From: Gordonia jacobaea
Lineage (GTDB): Bacteria > Actinomycetota > Actinomycetes > Mycobacteriales > Mycobacteriaceae
Length of the DNA stretch: 64,000 nucleotides
Assembly (NCBI RefSeq): GCF_001186365.1
Contig: NZ_LDTZ01000021.1
Span: 150,904 to 214,903 of the forward strand
Direction of reading: 5' to 3'
Part shown: one piece after another, positions 54,057 to 63,060 of the stretch
How the letters are laid out: every line of letters starts with the position of its first letter
Numbering within the stretch: the first letter of the stretch is position 1
Translations under genes and position numbers: made by a program
Notes under the pieces: model-generated
What the model saw: only the letters and a program-made list of their open reading frames with translations
Databases searched by the model: none
Told to the model about the DNA's origin: nothing

Positions 54057-55220
54057 ATGTGGGATCCTGTACTTGTGGTCTCCCTGGAAAACGTGCTTCC
54101 GGGAATCGTCGACGCGCATATGTTGCAATGGAATCCGCGTCAGACTCCTTGGCGGGCAAAGGGCCTCGCGCGGGTACGACGACTCACGCCGTGGCTCGGC
54201 GAACGCGCATTCACCCTGCTGGTCTCGCAGGCCGACAGAGAATACGTTCTGACGCCGTCGGTCATCGCGCGCCCCTACGAGACCGAACACTATGTCAAAG
54301 ACATCGCGGGAGTGCCCACGGTCGCAGGCGCCGCGATCGACACCGTCATCGTCGCTGATTCCCACTGGCGGGCATACGCGGGCGACATCGACATGATCTC
54401 CGACGTCGAGGCCGAGGAACTATCGGAAACCCGCTACACGATCGGACTTCCCTTCGGTCGCGACGGTGCCCCGCGGCTGGGAGCGATCATCGTGCACGGC
54501 GATCCGAGTTCGCCCAACTTTGCGACGCAACTCGACGCACAACTCGACATCACGCCTCTCGTGCGCGCAGTCCGAGTGCTTGCAGCACGCCATCCCGATC
54601 CACGCGTCCGTGATTCGACGCCGGATGAGGGTCTGCTGGCGTCGACGTCCGCACTACGCGGCTTCGGTGAGGCGGTGCGTCGGGGCTTGGTGTTGGAGGC
54701 GTTTGTCTATTCACATCAGCTCTACGACGTGATCAGTTTGGCGCGCGAGTATCCCGAGGCCACGGTCGTCGTCGACCACATCGGAGCGCCGGTGGGTGTT
54801 TTCGGGCCGATGGGTGTGCGGACCGGCAACACCGCCGCGGCGCGTGCAGACATCATGCGCCTGTGGCATGAGCGGCTGGTGAGCCTTGCCGCGCAACCGA
54901 ATATCGTGATGAAGCTGTCCGGATTGGCGATGCCGATTCTCGGTTACGGACACGACCCCCACGGCAACATCGGGAGCCGAAAGACCCTCGCCGAGATGAT
55001 CGGTCCTCTCATCGGGCACATGGTGAGCCATTTCGGATCGGAACGACTTCTCTTCGGGTCAAACTTTCCCCTCGACCGGCCCAATGCGACGATGTCGATG
55101 GTCGTCGGCGCACTCCTCGACGTACTCAGTCCGTGGGGCGACGATCTCTTGCGAAAGGTCCTCCGCGACAACGCTCTACGTGTGTACAACGTCGACGACG
55201 CCCCTCACGGCCAGGCGTGA
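54057..55220 (+). CDS. Amidohydrolase-2 family TIM-barrel protein
   Basis: About 387 residues from the ATG at 54057; a GTG at 54075 is the alternative. VLPGIVDAHMLQWNP places the first metal-site strand, though the usual D-x-H reads D-A-H. Later, VVVDHIGAP, IVMKLSGLAM and LLFGSNFPLDRP match the amidohydrolase-2 (ACMSD-like) barrel, with SNFP where S-D-x-P is normal, so one metal ligand may be Asn. The family decarboxylates or hydrolyses cyclic acids and lactones. A small inverted repeat overlaps the ATG. The stop lies within a terminator hairpin. Confidence 0.8.
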   Translation: MWDPVLVVSLENVLPGIVDAHMLQWNPRQTPWRAKGLARVRRLTPWLGERAFTLLVSQADREYVLTPSVIARPYETEHYVKDIAGVPTVAGAAIDTVIVADSHWRAYAGDIDMISDVEAEELSETRYTIGLPFGRDGAPRLGAIIVHGDPSSPNFATQLDAQLDITPLVRAVRVLAARHPDPRVRDSTPDEGLLASTSALRGFGEAVRRGLVLEAFVYSHQLYDVISLAREYPEATVVVDHIGAPVGVFGPMGVRTGNTAAARADIMRLWHERLVSLAAQPNIVMKLSGLAMPILGYGHDPHGNIGSRKTLAEMIGPLIGHMVSHFGSERLLFGSNFPLDRPNATMSMVVGALLDVLSPWGDDLLRKVLRDNALRVYNVDDAPHGQA

Positions 55221-55230
55221 GGGGCGTCGT
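55195..55230. terminator. Bidirectional terminator, 15-bp perfect stem
   Basis: Perfect 15-bp arms (55195-55209 and 55216-55230) around GCCAGG. The left arm is inside the end of the amidohydrolase gene; the right arm lies before the stop of the convergent permease gene. Confidence 0.82.
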
Positions 55231-55242
55231 ACGAAAGAACTG

Positions 55243-56724
55243 CTATTTGTCCTCGGGGCCCTCCGGAACCGGAGGCTCGGGCATGACGGGATATTCGCCG
55301 GTGTAGCCCTGACGCTGCGCCGCGAGTGCCAGCACCTTCGACCGGCAGGCATACCAGCCCGCGACCAGCAGCGGCGCTCCGACGATGATCGCGATGAGAT
55401 TCCAGATGTCGTCGTAACACATCAGGACGACCACCGCCGCGAGGAAGATCAGCGTGGCGTAGCTGGTGTACGGCGTGCCCGGCAGTCGGAATGAAGGCCG
55501 TGTGAGTATGCCCTTCTTCTCCCACCGGTAGAGCTGGATCTGACAGGCGACGATCATCGCCCACGTGGAGATGATTCCGAGCGCGGAGAGATCGAGCGCG
55601 ATGTTGAAGGCGTCTTCGGGAACGAACAGGTTGAGGATGACGCCGAGGAAGGTCAGCGCTCCGGTCAGCGCGATGCCGCCGAACGGAACGCCGTTCTTGT
55701 TCATCTTGCCGGTGAATGACGGTGCAGTTCCGTTGAGCGCCATGGAGCGTAGGGTGCGGCCGGTCGAGTACAGGCCTGCGTTGAGACTCGACATCGCCGC
55801 GGTGAGCACGACGAGATTCATGATGCCGCCCGCCGCCGGTACGCCGATCTTCGAGAAGAAGGTGACGAACGGACTCTCGTCCGCCTTGTAGGTGGTGTAG
55901 GGCAGTAGGAGGGCGAGAACGATCAGGGAGCCCACGTAGAACACGGCGATACGCAGGATTACCGAGTTGATCGCTCGCGGCATCACTTTCGCGGGCTCGG
56001 CCGTCTCGCCCGCAGCGGTGCCGACCAATTCGACTGCGGCATAGGCAAAGATGACGCCCGACGTCACGATCACCAATGAGAACAATCCCGTGGGGAACAG
56101 TCCGCCGTTGTCGGAGATGACGCTGAACCCGGTCGATGCGCCTTCGATGTCGAAACGTCCTGCGAGGAAGACGATTCCGACGACGAGGAATGTCACGAGT
56201 GCGGTGACCTTGATGATCGACGCCCAGAATTCCATCTCACCGAAGAGTTTGACCGAGATGATGTTCATGGTCAGCACGATGCAGAGGGCGATGAGCGCGA
56301 TCAGCCATTGCGGGATCGCACCGAACATCCCCCAGTAGTGCACGTAGAGTGCCACGGCGGTGACGTCGACGATCGCGGTGGCGGCCCAGTTGAAGAAGTA
56401 GAGCCAGCCGGTGACGAATGCTGTTTTCTCACCGAAGAATTCGCGCGCGTAGGAGACGAAGGATCCCGACGAGGGTCGGTGGAGAACGAGTTCGCCGAGT
56501 GCGCGGAGGATGAAGAAGACGAAGACGCCGCACACGGCGTAGGTGATGAACAGGCCGGGGCCTGCGTCGTGAAGGCGGGAACCAGCACCCATGAACAGGC
56601 CGGTTCCGATCGCGCCACCGATGGCGATCATCTGGATCTGTCGTGGTTTGAGCGCCTTCTGATAGCCCTCGTCCTCGTGAGCGAGCGCTGAATTGTCGTA
56701 CTGCGTCGTTGGTTCGGCTGTCAT
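55243..56724 (-). CDS. Amino acid permease (AAT family, APC superfamily)
   Basis: 493 residues from an [27 protein letters not shown] is the first-helix signature of amino-acid:proton symporters, and [29 protein letters not shown] is equally typical of the GABA/asparagine/aromatic permease group. Twelve helices are visible. The N-terminus and the acidic, Pro-rich C-terminus are cytosolic. The substrate cannot be fixed from sequence alone. It is convergent with the amidohydrolase; a 266-base upstream region separates it from the kinase stop. Confidence 0.93.
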   Translation of the reverse strand: MTAEPTTQYDNSALAHEDEGYQKALKPRQIQMIAIGGAIGTGLFMGAGSRLHDAGPGLFITYAVCGVFVFFILRALGELVLHRPSSGSFVSYAREFFGEKTAFVTGWLYFFNWAATAIVDVTAVALYVHYWGMFGAIPQWLIALIALCIVLTMNIISVKLFGEMEFWASIIKVTALVTFLVVGIVFLAGRFDIEGASTGFSVISDNGGLFPTGLFSLVIVTSGVIFAYAAVELVGTAAGETAEPAKVMPRAINSVILRIAVFYVGSLIVLALLLPYTTYKADESPFVTFFSKIGVPAAGGIMNLVVLTAAMSSLNAGLYSTGRTLRSMALNGTAPSFTGKMNKNGVPFGGIALTGALTFLGVILNLFVPEDAFNIALDLSALGIISTWAMIVACQIQLYRWEKKGILTRPSFRLPGTPYTSYATLIFLAAVVVLMCYDDIWNLIAIIVGAPLLVAGWYACRSKVLALAAQRQGYTGEYPVMPEPPVPEGPEDK

Positions 56725-56990
56725 GGCTCCCCGTGCGCTTGTGGACGATAGACCGTGTGGACAACTTGGACGGCCCCTGACGCTATCGGCTCTTCACTAC
56801 GTCGAGATGACGCAGAATGTTAACGATCTCGACACCCAATGGCCGTCGATTTGACGGCGCGCTGGCCCAATTGTGTTGAGACGCGGCCCGAATGCCGATT
56901 CGATGTCCGATTTAACAATCGAACAACTGTGTCGTGTGTCACATATCGAAAGCGGGTCGGGCGTCTCAGAATGTCGCTCGGGCGCCGCTC

Positions 56991-57935
56991 TCAGGGGCGA
57001 CGCCACGGCCGGCGCCCCGCGGCGGGCTGAGGGACCGGGACGTCGCGAAGGTTGCGGGCGACGATGTCGGCGAACTCGCTACACGTCGAGTAGCGATCTG
57101 CCGGCTTCTTGGCGAGGGCCTTGGCGAATACCGAATTGAGCGCCGACGGAAGCCACGGTCGACGTCGGGTCAGCAACGGCGGGTCGTCGCGCAAATGCGC
57201 GTTGGTGATGCCGAACGCCGTCGCACGTGGGTAAGGCGGAGCGCCGGTGAGGAGTTCGGTGAGCGTGCAGGCGAAGGCGTATTCGTCGGTTGCCGGTGAG
57301 AGTTGCTTGGCCTGAAGGAGTTCCGGAGACGCGTAGGCGATCGATCCTTGGACTCGGCCGTTGCGCGCGAGTGGCCGATTGTCGTCGACGAGCTGCGCGA
57401 TGCCGAAATCGGAGAGCAACGCGTCGGTGTCGGGGCGCGATGAGGTCAGCAGGATGTTGGCGGGCTTGACGTCACGATGCAAGACGTCACGGGAGTGCGC
57501 GAAATCGATTGCCGCCGCGATCTGTTTGGCCACATGGACAATGGTCGGTACTGCCGGTTCGGTCGTCGGCGAGGGGATCAGGGCAACAGCAGCGGGGCCG
57601 TCGACGTATTGCATGGCGATCCACAGCGTCGGCGGAACACGGTCTGCGGGGACGCCGAGAGCCTGTGCTCGGCGGTTCGTCTGTGCGTCGGGTTGGATCT
57701 TCCCGCGCGTGTACATCTCGACGATGTTCGGGTGGTGGAGTCGGGATGCGATGGTGAACTCACGCTCGAAACGTTCGGCAGCGCGGGTATTGCCGGTTTC
57801 ATCGGAATGCAGCACCTTGAGCGCCTCAGGGGTGCGCTCGTCGCCACGGTGAACGCGGTACACATCAGCACTACTGCCGCTACCCACCAGCGCATCGATG
57901 GTGTAGCCGGCCACGTCGCTTCCCGGCTGGTACAC
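56991..57935 (-). CDS. Cytosolic Ser/Thr protein kinase (PknB-like domain)
   Basis: 314 residues from a GTG. The kinase is complete: Gly loop VGSGSSADVYRV, catalytic Lys in EALKVL, HRDVKPANILL, SDFGIAQL, then SPELLQAK and DEYAFACTLTELLTG. Actinobacterial kinases usually continue into a membrane helix and sensor; this one ends in a short Pro/Arg-rich tail, so it is cytosolic. A small insertion with charged residues follows the fourth strand. Target and signal unknown. Confidence 0.92.
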   Translation of the reverse strand: MYQPGSDVAGYTIDALVGSGSSADVYRVHRGDERTPEALKVLHSDETGNTRAAERFEREFTIASRLHHPNIVEMYTRGKIQPDAQTNRRAQALGVPADRVPPTLWIAMQYVDGPAAVALIPSPTTEPAVPTIVHVAKQIAAAIDFAHSRDVLHRDVKPANILLTSSRPDTDALLSDFGIAQLVDDNRPLARNGRVQGSIAYASPELLQAKQLSPATDEYAFACTLTELLTGAPPYPRATAFGITNAHLRDDPPLLTRRRPWLPSALNSVFAKALAKKPADRYSTCSEFADIVARNLRDVPVPQPAAGRRPWRRP

Positions 57936-58060
57936 CTCGTCAGGGTATCCGCGCGGTGACCATCGGGTGGAGCTGCGGTCCGATGGGCATCGTTCTCACC
58001 GAATGAGCGGTCCGTCCAACACGCTCATCGATGATGGGCACGAAGCCTAGGCTTGGGATT

Positions 58061-59428
58061 ATGAGCAGTGCGCCACTCGACGAACTGATCGCCTCGCTCG
58101 GCGATCAGATGGTCGTCACCGACCCCGACATCCTTGCCGGCTACCGCCACGATCGTGCCAACGATCCCGACGCAGGCACGCCGATGGCACTCATCCGCCC
58201 CGTGACGACGGCCGACGTCCAGGTCGTCGTGCGATGGTGTGCCGCTCACGGGATTCCGGTGATCACCCGCGGCGCCGGAACGAGTTTGTCCGGCGGGGCC
58301 ACGGCGGTCGACGGTGCCGTGATGCTCTCGACCGAGAAGATGCGGAATCTGACGATCGATACCGCGACCCGCACGGCGGTGTCGCAGCCGGGCCTGTTGA
58401 ACGCCGAGGTCAAAGCTGCCGCCGCGGCACACGGCCTCTGGTACCCGCCCGATCCGTCGTCGTTTGAGATCTGTTCCATCGGTGGAAATGTCGCCACCAA
58501 CGCGGGTGGACTCTGTTGCGTGAAGTACGGCGTCACCACTGACTATGTGCTCGGACTCGAGGTCGTCCTCGCCGACGGCCGCGCGATCAGGATCGGCGGC
58601 AAACAGCTCAAGGATTCGGCAGGGCTGTCGCTGACGAAGCTGTTCGTCGGCAGCGAGGGTCTGCTGGGCATCGTCACCGAGGTGACGCTGCGGCTGCTGC
58701 CGCCGCAGGCGTCGGCGTGCACGGTGGTCGGAACGTTTGCGTCGGTGCACCACGCGAGTGAAGCGGTACTCGCGATCACCGCCAAGATCCGACCGGCCAT
58801 GCTCGAATTCATGGACTCTGTGTCGATCAACGCCGTCGAGGACATGCTCAAGATGGGTCTCGATCGCGAGGCCGGAGCACTGTTGGTCGCCCAATCCGAC
58901 GCTCCGGGACCAGCGGGCATCGCTGAGGTGGAACTGATCGAGAAGGCGTTCTCCGGGTGCGGAGCGACCGAGGTGTTCGCGACGTCCGACCCCGCCGAGG
59001 GCGAGGCGTTCACCGCTGCGCGCCGCGCGGCGATTCCTGCCGTCGAACGGCTCGGATCGTTGCTGCTCGAGGACGTCGGGGTCCCGCTGCCGGCCCTGCC
59101 GGAGCTGATTGACGGGGTCGAGGCCATTGCCGCGCAGAACAAGGTGATGATCTCGGTCATCGCGCATGCGGGCGACGGCAACACGCATCCGTTGATCGTG
59201 TTCGATCCTGCGGACGCCGACGAGAGCGCGCGTGCGCAGACGGCCTTCGGCCAGGTCATGGATCTGGCGATCGGTCTCGGCGGGACGATCACCGGCGAGC
59301 ACGGCGTCGGGCGATTGAAGAAGGGATGGCTGCCTGATCAGCTCGGACCCGATGTCATGGAACTCACCGCGAGAATCAAAGCTGCCCTGGATCCGGAGGG
59401 GCTACTCAACCCCGGTGTGCTTCTCTAG
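58061..59428 (+). CDS. GlcD-type FAD-linked oxidase
   Basis: 455 residues from the ATG at 58061; ATGs ten codons upstream are weaker alternatives. The PCMH-type FAD domain has ITRGAGTSLSGGA and CSIGGNVATNAGG; the C-terminal oxidase domain has VIAHAGDGNTHP and TGEHGVGRLKKGWL. This matches glycolate oxidase subunit D and D-lactate dehydrogenases, which oxidise 2-hydroxy acids. No GlcE/GlcF genes are adjacent, so it is likely a single-subunit enzyme. A 17-bp hairpin follows. Confidence 0.92.
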   Translation: MSSAPLDELIASLGDQMVVTDPDILAGYRHDRANDPDAGTPMALIRPVTTADVQVVVRWCAAHGIPVITRGAGTSLSGGATAVDGAVMLSTEKMRNLTIDTATRTAVSQPGLLNAEVKAAAAAHGLWYPPDPSSFEICSIGGNVATNAGGLCCVKYGVTTDYVLGLEVVLADGRAIRIGGKQLKDSAGLSLTKLFVGSEGLLGIVTEVTLRLLPPQASACTVVGTFASVHHASEAVLAITAKIRPAMLEFMDSVSINAVEDMLKMGLDREAGALLVAQSDAPGPAGIAEVELIEKAFSGCGATEVFATSDPAEGEAFTAARRAAIPAVERLGSLLLEDVGVPLPALPELIDGVEAIAAQNKVMISVIAHAGDGNTHPLIVFDPADADESARAQTAFGQVMDLAIGLGGTITGEHGVGRLKKGWLPDQLGPDVMELTARIKAALDPEGLLNPGVLL

Positions 59429-59440
59429 GGTGAAACAACA

Positions 59441-59489
59441 CCGGTCCGCATGTCGCAACGCCCCCTCTGTGCTGCGACATGCGGACCGG
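59441..59489 (+). terminator. Hairpin terminator after the FAD oxidase
   Basis: Perfect 17-bp arms (59441-59457 and 59473-59489) with a 15-base loop, 12 bases after the stop. Confidence 0.75.
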
Positions 59490-59598
59490 GATCGAGCACA
59501 GCTATCGTCTTCAAGTGGAAGGCGCTGACTCCAAGTTTGTACCGCTGAGGACACTGTAATCACCTTTTGCACAACCATCCATCGAGAATATCCGGACA

Positions 59599-59621
59599 AT
59601 TGTCAATCTCAGGTTGATAAT
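59599..59621 (+). promoter_or_regulatory. Probable LysR autoregulatory dyad
   Basis: ATTGTCAA, seven bases, TTGATAAT: 7 of 8 pairs. It ends 7 bases before the LysR ATG. LysR proteins bind such partial dyads; here it would block their own translation start region. Confidence 0.5.
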
Positions 59622-59628
59622 GGGAGCT

Positions 59629-60540
59629 ATGACGAGTTCATCTGATCGTGACCTGGACCTTCGCCGTCTCAGAATGTTCGTCGAAGTAATCGAAGCGCCG
59701 TCATTACGTGTTGCTGCCGAGCGTCTGTTCATCTCGCAGCAGGCGTTGTCGTCGGCGATCAGGGATCTCGAGCGGCAGCTCGGCGTGCAGCTGTTCTCGA
59801 GGTCGCGTCGATCACTCACGCCGACTGCTGCCGGGACAGCGCTGTACGAGGGTTCGGTCCCACTGCTCGCCGGTGGCTCGCACCTTGCGTCGGAAGTGCG
59901 GATGGTCGACGCACAGAATCCCGACCCCTACGTGATCGGATACACCCAGGGCCTGGCGCCGTCGGAGGTCTTCCAGGTGATCGAGGGGGCGGTACAGGAG
60001 GACTCGACGATGCCGATCACCGTCCGTCCGGTTGCCGCGGAATTCATTCGTGAGGAGTTGCTCGCCGGGAGCATCGACCTCGCGCTCGCGCGCACGGTCG
60101 AGGCTCCGCCAGACCTTGCGGGTGCCATCGCGACAAGTCACGAACTGCGTCTTGCCGTCAATGCGCGCCACCCGCTCGCGCAGAACGAGACCTGCGCGAT
60201 GAAGGATGTCGCGTCGTGTCAGATCGTGATCTCCGAGCTCGAGCCCGACTACACCAACATGATCGTGTCGTACTGCCGTCGCGCGGGCTTCGAACCCGAG
60301 ATCATCGTCTCCAACCTCCGCGGCACTCCGCCGCACACGTCGGTGATCGCACATCCGCAGGCGGTCGCGTTCGTCACCAACCAGCCCGGATGGCTGTACG
60401 ACGACCAGATCCGCGTCATCTCGTTCGACAATCCGCCGCTGACCCCCGTCATGGCGATGTGGCTGCCCAATACCGCGCCGCGGATGCGCAACCGCATCCT
60501 CGACGCCGTGGGTGTCAGTGCCGTTGCAGAATCGCAGTGA
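59629..60540 (+). CDS. LysR-family transcriptional regulator
   Basis: 303 residues from the ATG at 59629, with GGGAG upstream. The N-terminal helix-turn-helix is RLRMFVEVIEAPSLRVAAERLFISQQALSSAIRDLERQLGVQLF, followed by an effector domain with DLALARTVEAP and HPLAQNETCAMKDV. The target is unknown; the FAD oxidase upstream on the same strand is one candidate, since the dyad lies between them. The 3' end overlaps the convergent acyl-CoA dehydrogenase gene by 26 bases. Confidence 0.9.
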   Translation: MTSSSDRDLDLRRLRMFVEVIEAPSLRVAAERLFISQQALSSAIRDLERQLGVQLFSRSRRSLTPTAAGTALYEGSVPLLAGGSHLASEVRMVDAQNPDPYVIGYTQGLAPSEVFQVIEGAVQEDSTMPITVRPVAAEFIREELLAGSIDLALARTVEAPPDLAGAIATSHELRLAVNARHPLAQNETCAMKDVASCQIVISELEPDYTNMIVSYCRRAGFEPEIIVSNLRGTPPHTSVIAHPQAVAFVTNQPGWLYDDQIRVISFDNPPLTPVMAMWLPNTAPRMRNRILDAVGVSAVAESQ

Positions 60541-62197
60541 GATCTGCACCGACGGGAAGCGTGCCGTACTCGGCCCCACGATCGTTTCCCAGTCGAGCCT
60601 CGATAAAGGCATCCGAGACAGGCGTCGGCGAAAACCGAACCAGCAGTGAGGCTTCGAGAGCCAGAGCCATGGATTCGACGACGCGCCGCGCTCGACGCTG
60701 AGCCGACGACGCGTCGAGTGTTGCCAACTCGGAGAGCTGCGCACGGACGTTGTCGAGGTGAGCGTCGAGGATTGTGCTTGCGCCCCGTGCGAGGTTGACC
60801 TCCGCATCGAATGCGGCGATCGATTCGGGTTCGCGTGTCATCGCCCGCAGCACGTCGAGTGCGATGACGTTGCCCGAACCTTCCCAGACGGCCATCACCG
60901 GCTGCTCGCGGTAGCGCATAGCCAAGGGGAAATCCTCGGTATAACCGTTTCCGCCAAGGCATTCCAGTGCCTCGTAGGCGTGGTGCGGGCCGCGCTTGCA
61001 GATCCAGTACTTGGCGACCGCTGTGGCGAGACGGCGGAAGGCGCGTTCGGTGTCGTCGGCATCCTCGTCGTGTGCCCGAGCGAGGCGCATCGCGGTGACG
61101 GTTGCGGCTTCGGATTCGAGTGCCAGGTCGGCGAGCACTGCCGCCATGGCCGGTTGGTCGGCGAGTGTCGCTCCGAATGCCGCGCGATGGCGGGCGTGCC
61201 AGGTGGCCTCGGCGACCGATTGCCGCATACCCGCAGCGCTGCCGAGCACGCAGTCGAGTCGCGTCTGGGCGACCATCTCGATGATCGTGCGCACTCCACG
61301 TCCCGGCTCGCCGACCATCAATGCGACGGTGCCGTCGAGTTCGATCTCGCTCGACGCGTTGGACTTGTTGCCGAGCTTGTTCTTCAGGCGCTGGATGCGG
61401 AACGAGTTGCGGGTGCCGTCGGGCAGGATTCGGGGGAGGAGGAAGCACGAGAGTCCTTCTCCGCCAGCACCTTCTGCCTGAGCGAGGACGAGAAACGCGT
61501 CTGACATCGGTGCCGAGCAGAACCACTTATGACCGGTCAGCAGGTACTCCGCACCCGGGCCGCCGGCCCCGACTGGTCGGGCGACGGTGGTGTTGGCACG
61601 GACGTCGGAGCCGCCCTGCTTCTCCGTCATCGACATGCCGAAGATTGCCGAGGGCTTCTCGGCCGACAGTTCGGGAGAATAGCTGCGCGACAGCGCCTTT
61701 GGCACCCACTGGGCCGCGACGTCAGGTTGCAGTTCCAGCGAGGGGATGACCGCGTGCGTCATCGACACCGGGCACGCGTGGCCCGGCTCGATCTGTCCGA
61801 AGAGCATGAAGATCGCCGCGCGGGCGACATGTGACCCGGGCTGCGGGTCGGCCCAGCAGCGGGTGTGCGCACCGTGCTCGACGGCCGCGGCGATGATGCG
61901 GTGATAACTCGGGTGGTACTCCACCTCGTCGATCCGGTTGCCCCAGCGGTCGAAGGTGTGCAGTTCGGGTGTGATGGTGTTGGCCTGCTTGGCGTCGTGC
62001 TGGAACTGCGCGCTGCCGACGAGTGTGCCCACGTCGGTGAGTTCGCTTGTGGCCCAAGCAGCGTCGTGCCGGTTGACGGCTTCGACGAGCACGGTGTTGA
62101 GCTCGTACTCATTGATGTCGACCCGCGGGGCCGACTGGTTGAACACCGTGTGCGTCACGTGCGGCCGCGGCTGCGTGGTCGGGGTGGTGGAGGTCAT
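60515..62197 (-). CDS. AidB-like acyl-CoA dehydrogenase
   Basis: 560 residues from the ATG at 62197, with GAAAGG upstream; the open frame extends further but those codons belong to the repeat array. PSAIFGMSMTEKQGGSDVRAN is the FAD/substrate motif, LTGHKWFCSAPMSDAFLVLAQ follows, and HHAYEALECLGGNGYTEDFPLAMRYREQPVMAVWEGSGNV holds the catalytic region. Length and layout match AidB, an isovaleryl-CoA-dehydrogenase-like flavoprotein tied to alkylation stress. Its start overlaps the stop of the TetR gene (ATGA), so regulator and enzyme are translated together. Confidence 0.92.
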   Translation of the reverse strand: MTSTTPTTQPRPHVTHTVFNQSAPRVDINEYELNTVLVEAVNRHDAAWATSELTDVGTLVGSAQFQHDAKQANTITPELHTFDRWGNRIDEVEYHPSYHRIIAAAVEHGAHTRCWADPQPGSHVARAAIFMLFGQIEPGHACPVSMTHAVIPSLELQPDVAAQWVPKALSRSYSPELSAEKPSAIFGMSMTEKQGGSDVRANTTVARPVGAGGPGAEYLLTGHKWFCSAPMSDAFLVLAQAEGAGGEGLSCFLLPRILPDGTRNSFRIQRLKNKLGNKSNASSEIELDGTVALMVGEPGRGVRTIIEMVAQTRLDCVLGSAAGMRQSVAEATWHARHRAAFGATLADQPAMAAVLADLALESEAATVTAMRLARAHDEDADDTERAFRRLATAVAKYWICKRGPHHAYEALECLGGNGYTEDFPLAMRYREQPVMAVWEGSGNVIALDVLRAMTREPESIAAFDAEVNLARGASTILDAHLDNVRAQLSELATLDASSAQRRARRVVESMALALEASLLVRFSPTPVSDAFIEARLGNDRGAEYGTLPVGADLTAILQRH

Positions 62198-63060
62198 CGT
62201 GATGCCTTTCGTCGATCGCCGCGCGGGCCGGGTTGCTCCCGCTGCCCACGCTGGTCGAGCTGCTTTCTCCGCTGGTCGAGCTTGTCGAGACCACCTAGCC
62301 GAGCCTGGTCGAGCTCCGCCCGCTGGTCGAGCTCCCCTCGCTGGTCGAGCTTGTCGAGACCACCCGGCCCAGCCTGGTCGAGCCCTCCCCGCTGGTCGAG
62401 CTGCCTTCTCCGCTGGTCGAGCTTGTCGAGACCACCCAGCGGCGCGTTGAGAACCTCCTCGGAGATGCCGAGGTTCGTGAAGATCACCGTGACCGCGTCG
62501 GTGAGTGAAGGCCCCAGACTGTCGTCCGTCGCCGACTTCTGCACCGCCAGACCGAAAATCGCCGACCAGAACGCCTTGGCCTCGACGCCGATCGAGGCGC
62601 GCAGTTGCCAACCGGTACGCACCAGCTTCTGCATGAGTGCTTCCTCGCCGCGCTCATGCAGAGTATGCAGCGTCGTGGTGATGAACTCGCGCAGGTCAGG
62701 CCGGCGCGATACGAGAAGCATTGCTGTGGTGAACATCTCGACGCCCCGGAGTTCCGGTCCGAGCAGCGTGGTCACGAGTGTTTGAGCGTAGTCGCGGACA
62801 GTCGGAGTGGCCTCGGCCGCCTCCTCGGCATGGCGCCCCGCGCGGAGAACCGCGGCGCACGCCACCTCGACGAAGAGTTGCTCCTTCGAGCCGAAGTAGT
62901 ACGTGACCTGGTTGGGAAACGTCCCCGCGCGTTCACAGATCTGCGCGACCGACGCGGTCTCACCCTCCGTGCGGAACACCTGGTCGGCGGCGTGCAGCAG
63001 CGTCTGGCGCGTCTGCTTCCCCGCGCTACGCGTCGCACGCGGCGGTGTAGAAGAAGCCAC
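62194..63060 (-). CDS. TetR-family regulator with repeat-encoded C-terminal tail
   Basis: 288 residues from a GTG with GAGGTGG upstream. Residues 1-205 form a normal TetR protein (AGTFPNQVTYYFGSKEQLF is the recognition helix region). Residues 208-288 form an unusual tail made of repeated L-D-Q-R and G-L-D-K-L-D-Q-R units, encoded by a DNA repeat array at 62251-62440. The tail is predicted to be polar and disordered or loosely helical. The stop overlaps the acyl-CoA dehydrogenase ATG by four bases. It probably binds the two TTGT-N7-ACAA sites upstream of itself. Confidence 0.85.
   Translation of the reverse strand: MASSTPPRATRSAGKQTRQTLLHAADQVFRTEGETASVAQICERAGTFPNQVTYYFGSKEQLFVEVACAAVLRAGRHAEEAAEATPTVRDYAQTLVTTLLGPELRGVEMFTTAMLLVSRRPDLREFITTTLHTLHERGEEALMQKLVRTGWQLRASIGVEAKAFWSAIFGLAVQKSATDDSLGPSLTDAVTVIFTNLGISEEVLNAPLGGLDKLDQRRRQLDQRGGLDQAGPGGLDKLDQRGELDQRAELDQARLGGLDKLDQRRKQLDQRGQREQPGPRGDRRKASR
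62251..62440. repeat. CTGGTCGAG repeat array inside the TetR gene
   Basis: Eight copies of CTGGTCGAG; three of them continue as CTGGTCGAGCTTGTCGAGAC. The longer form contains the palindromic core GTCGAGCTTGTCGA-like motif common in actinobacterial repetitive elements. In frame it encodes L-D-Q-R and K-L-D-Q-R units. Confidence 0.85.
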
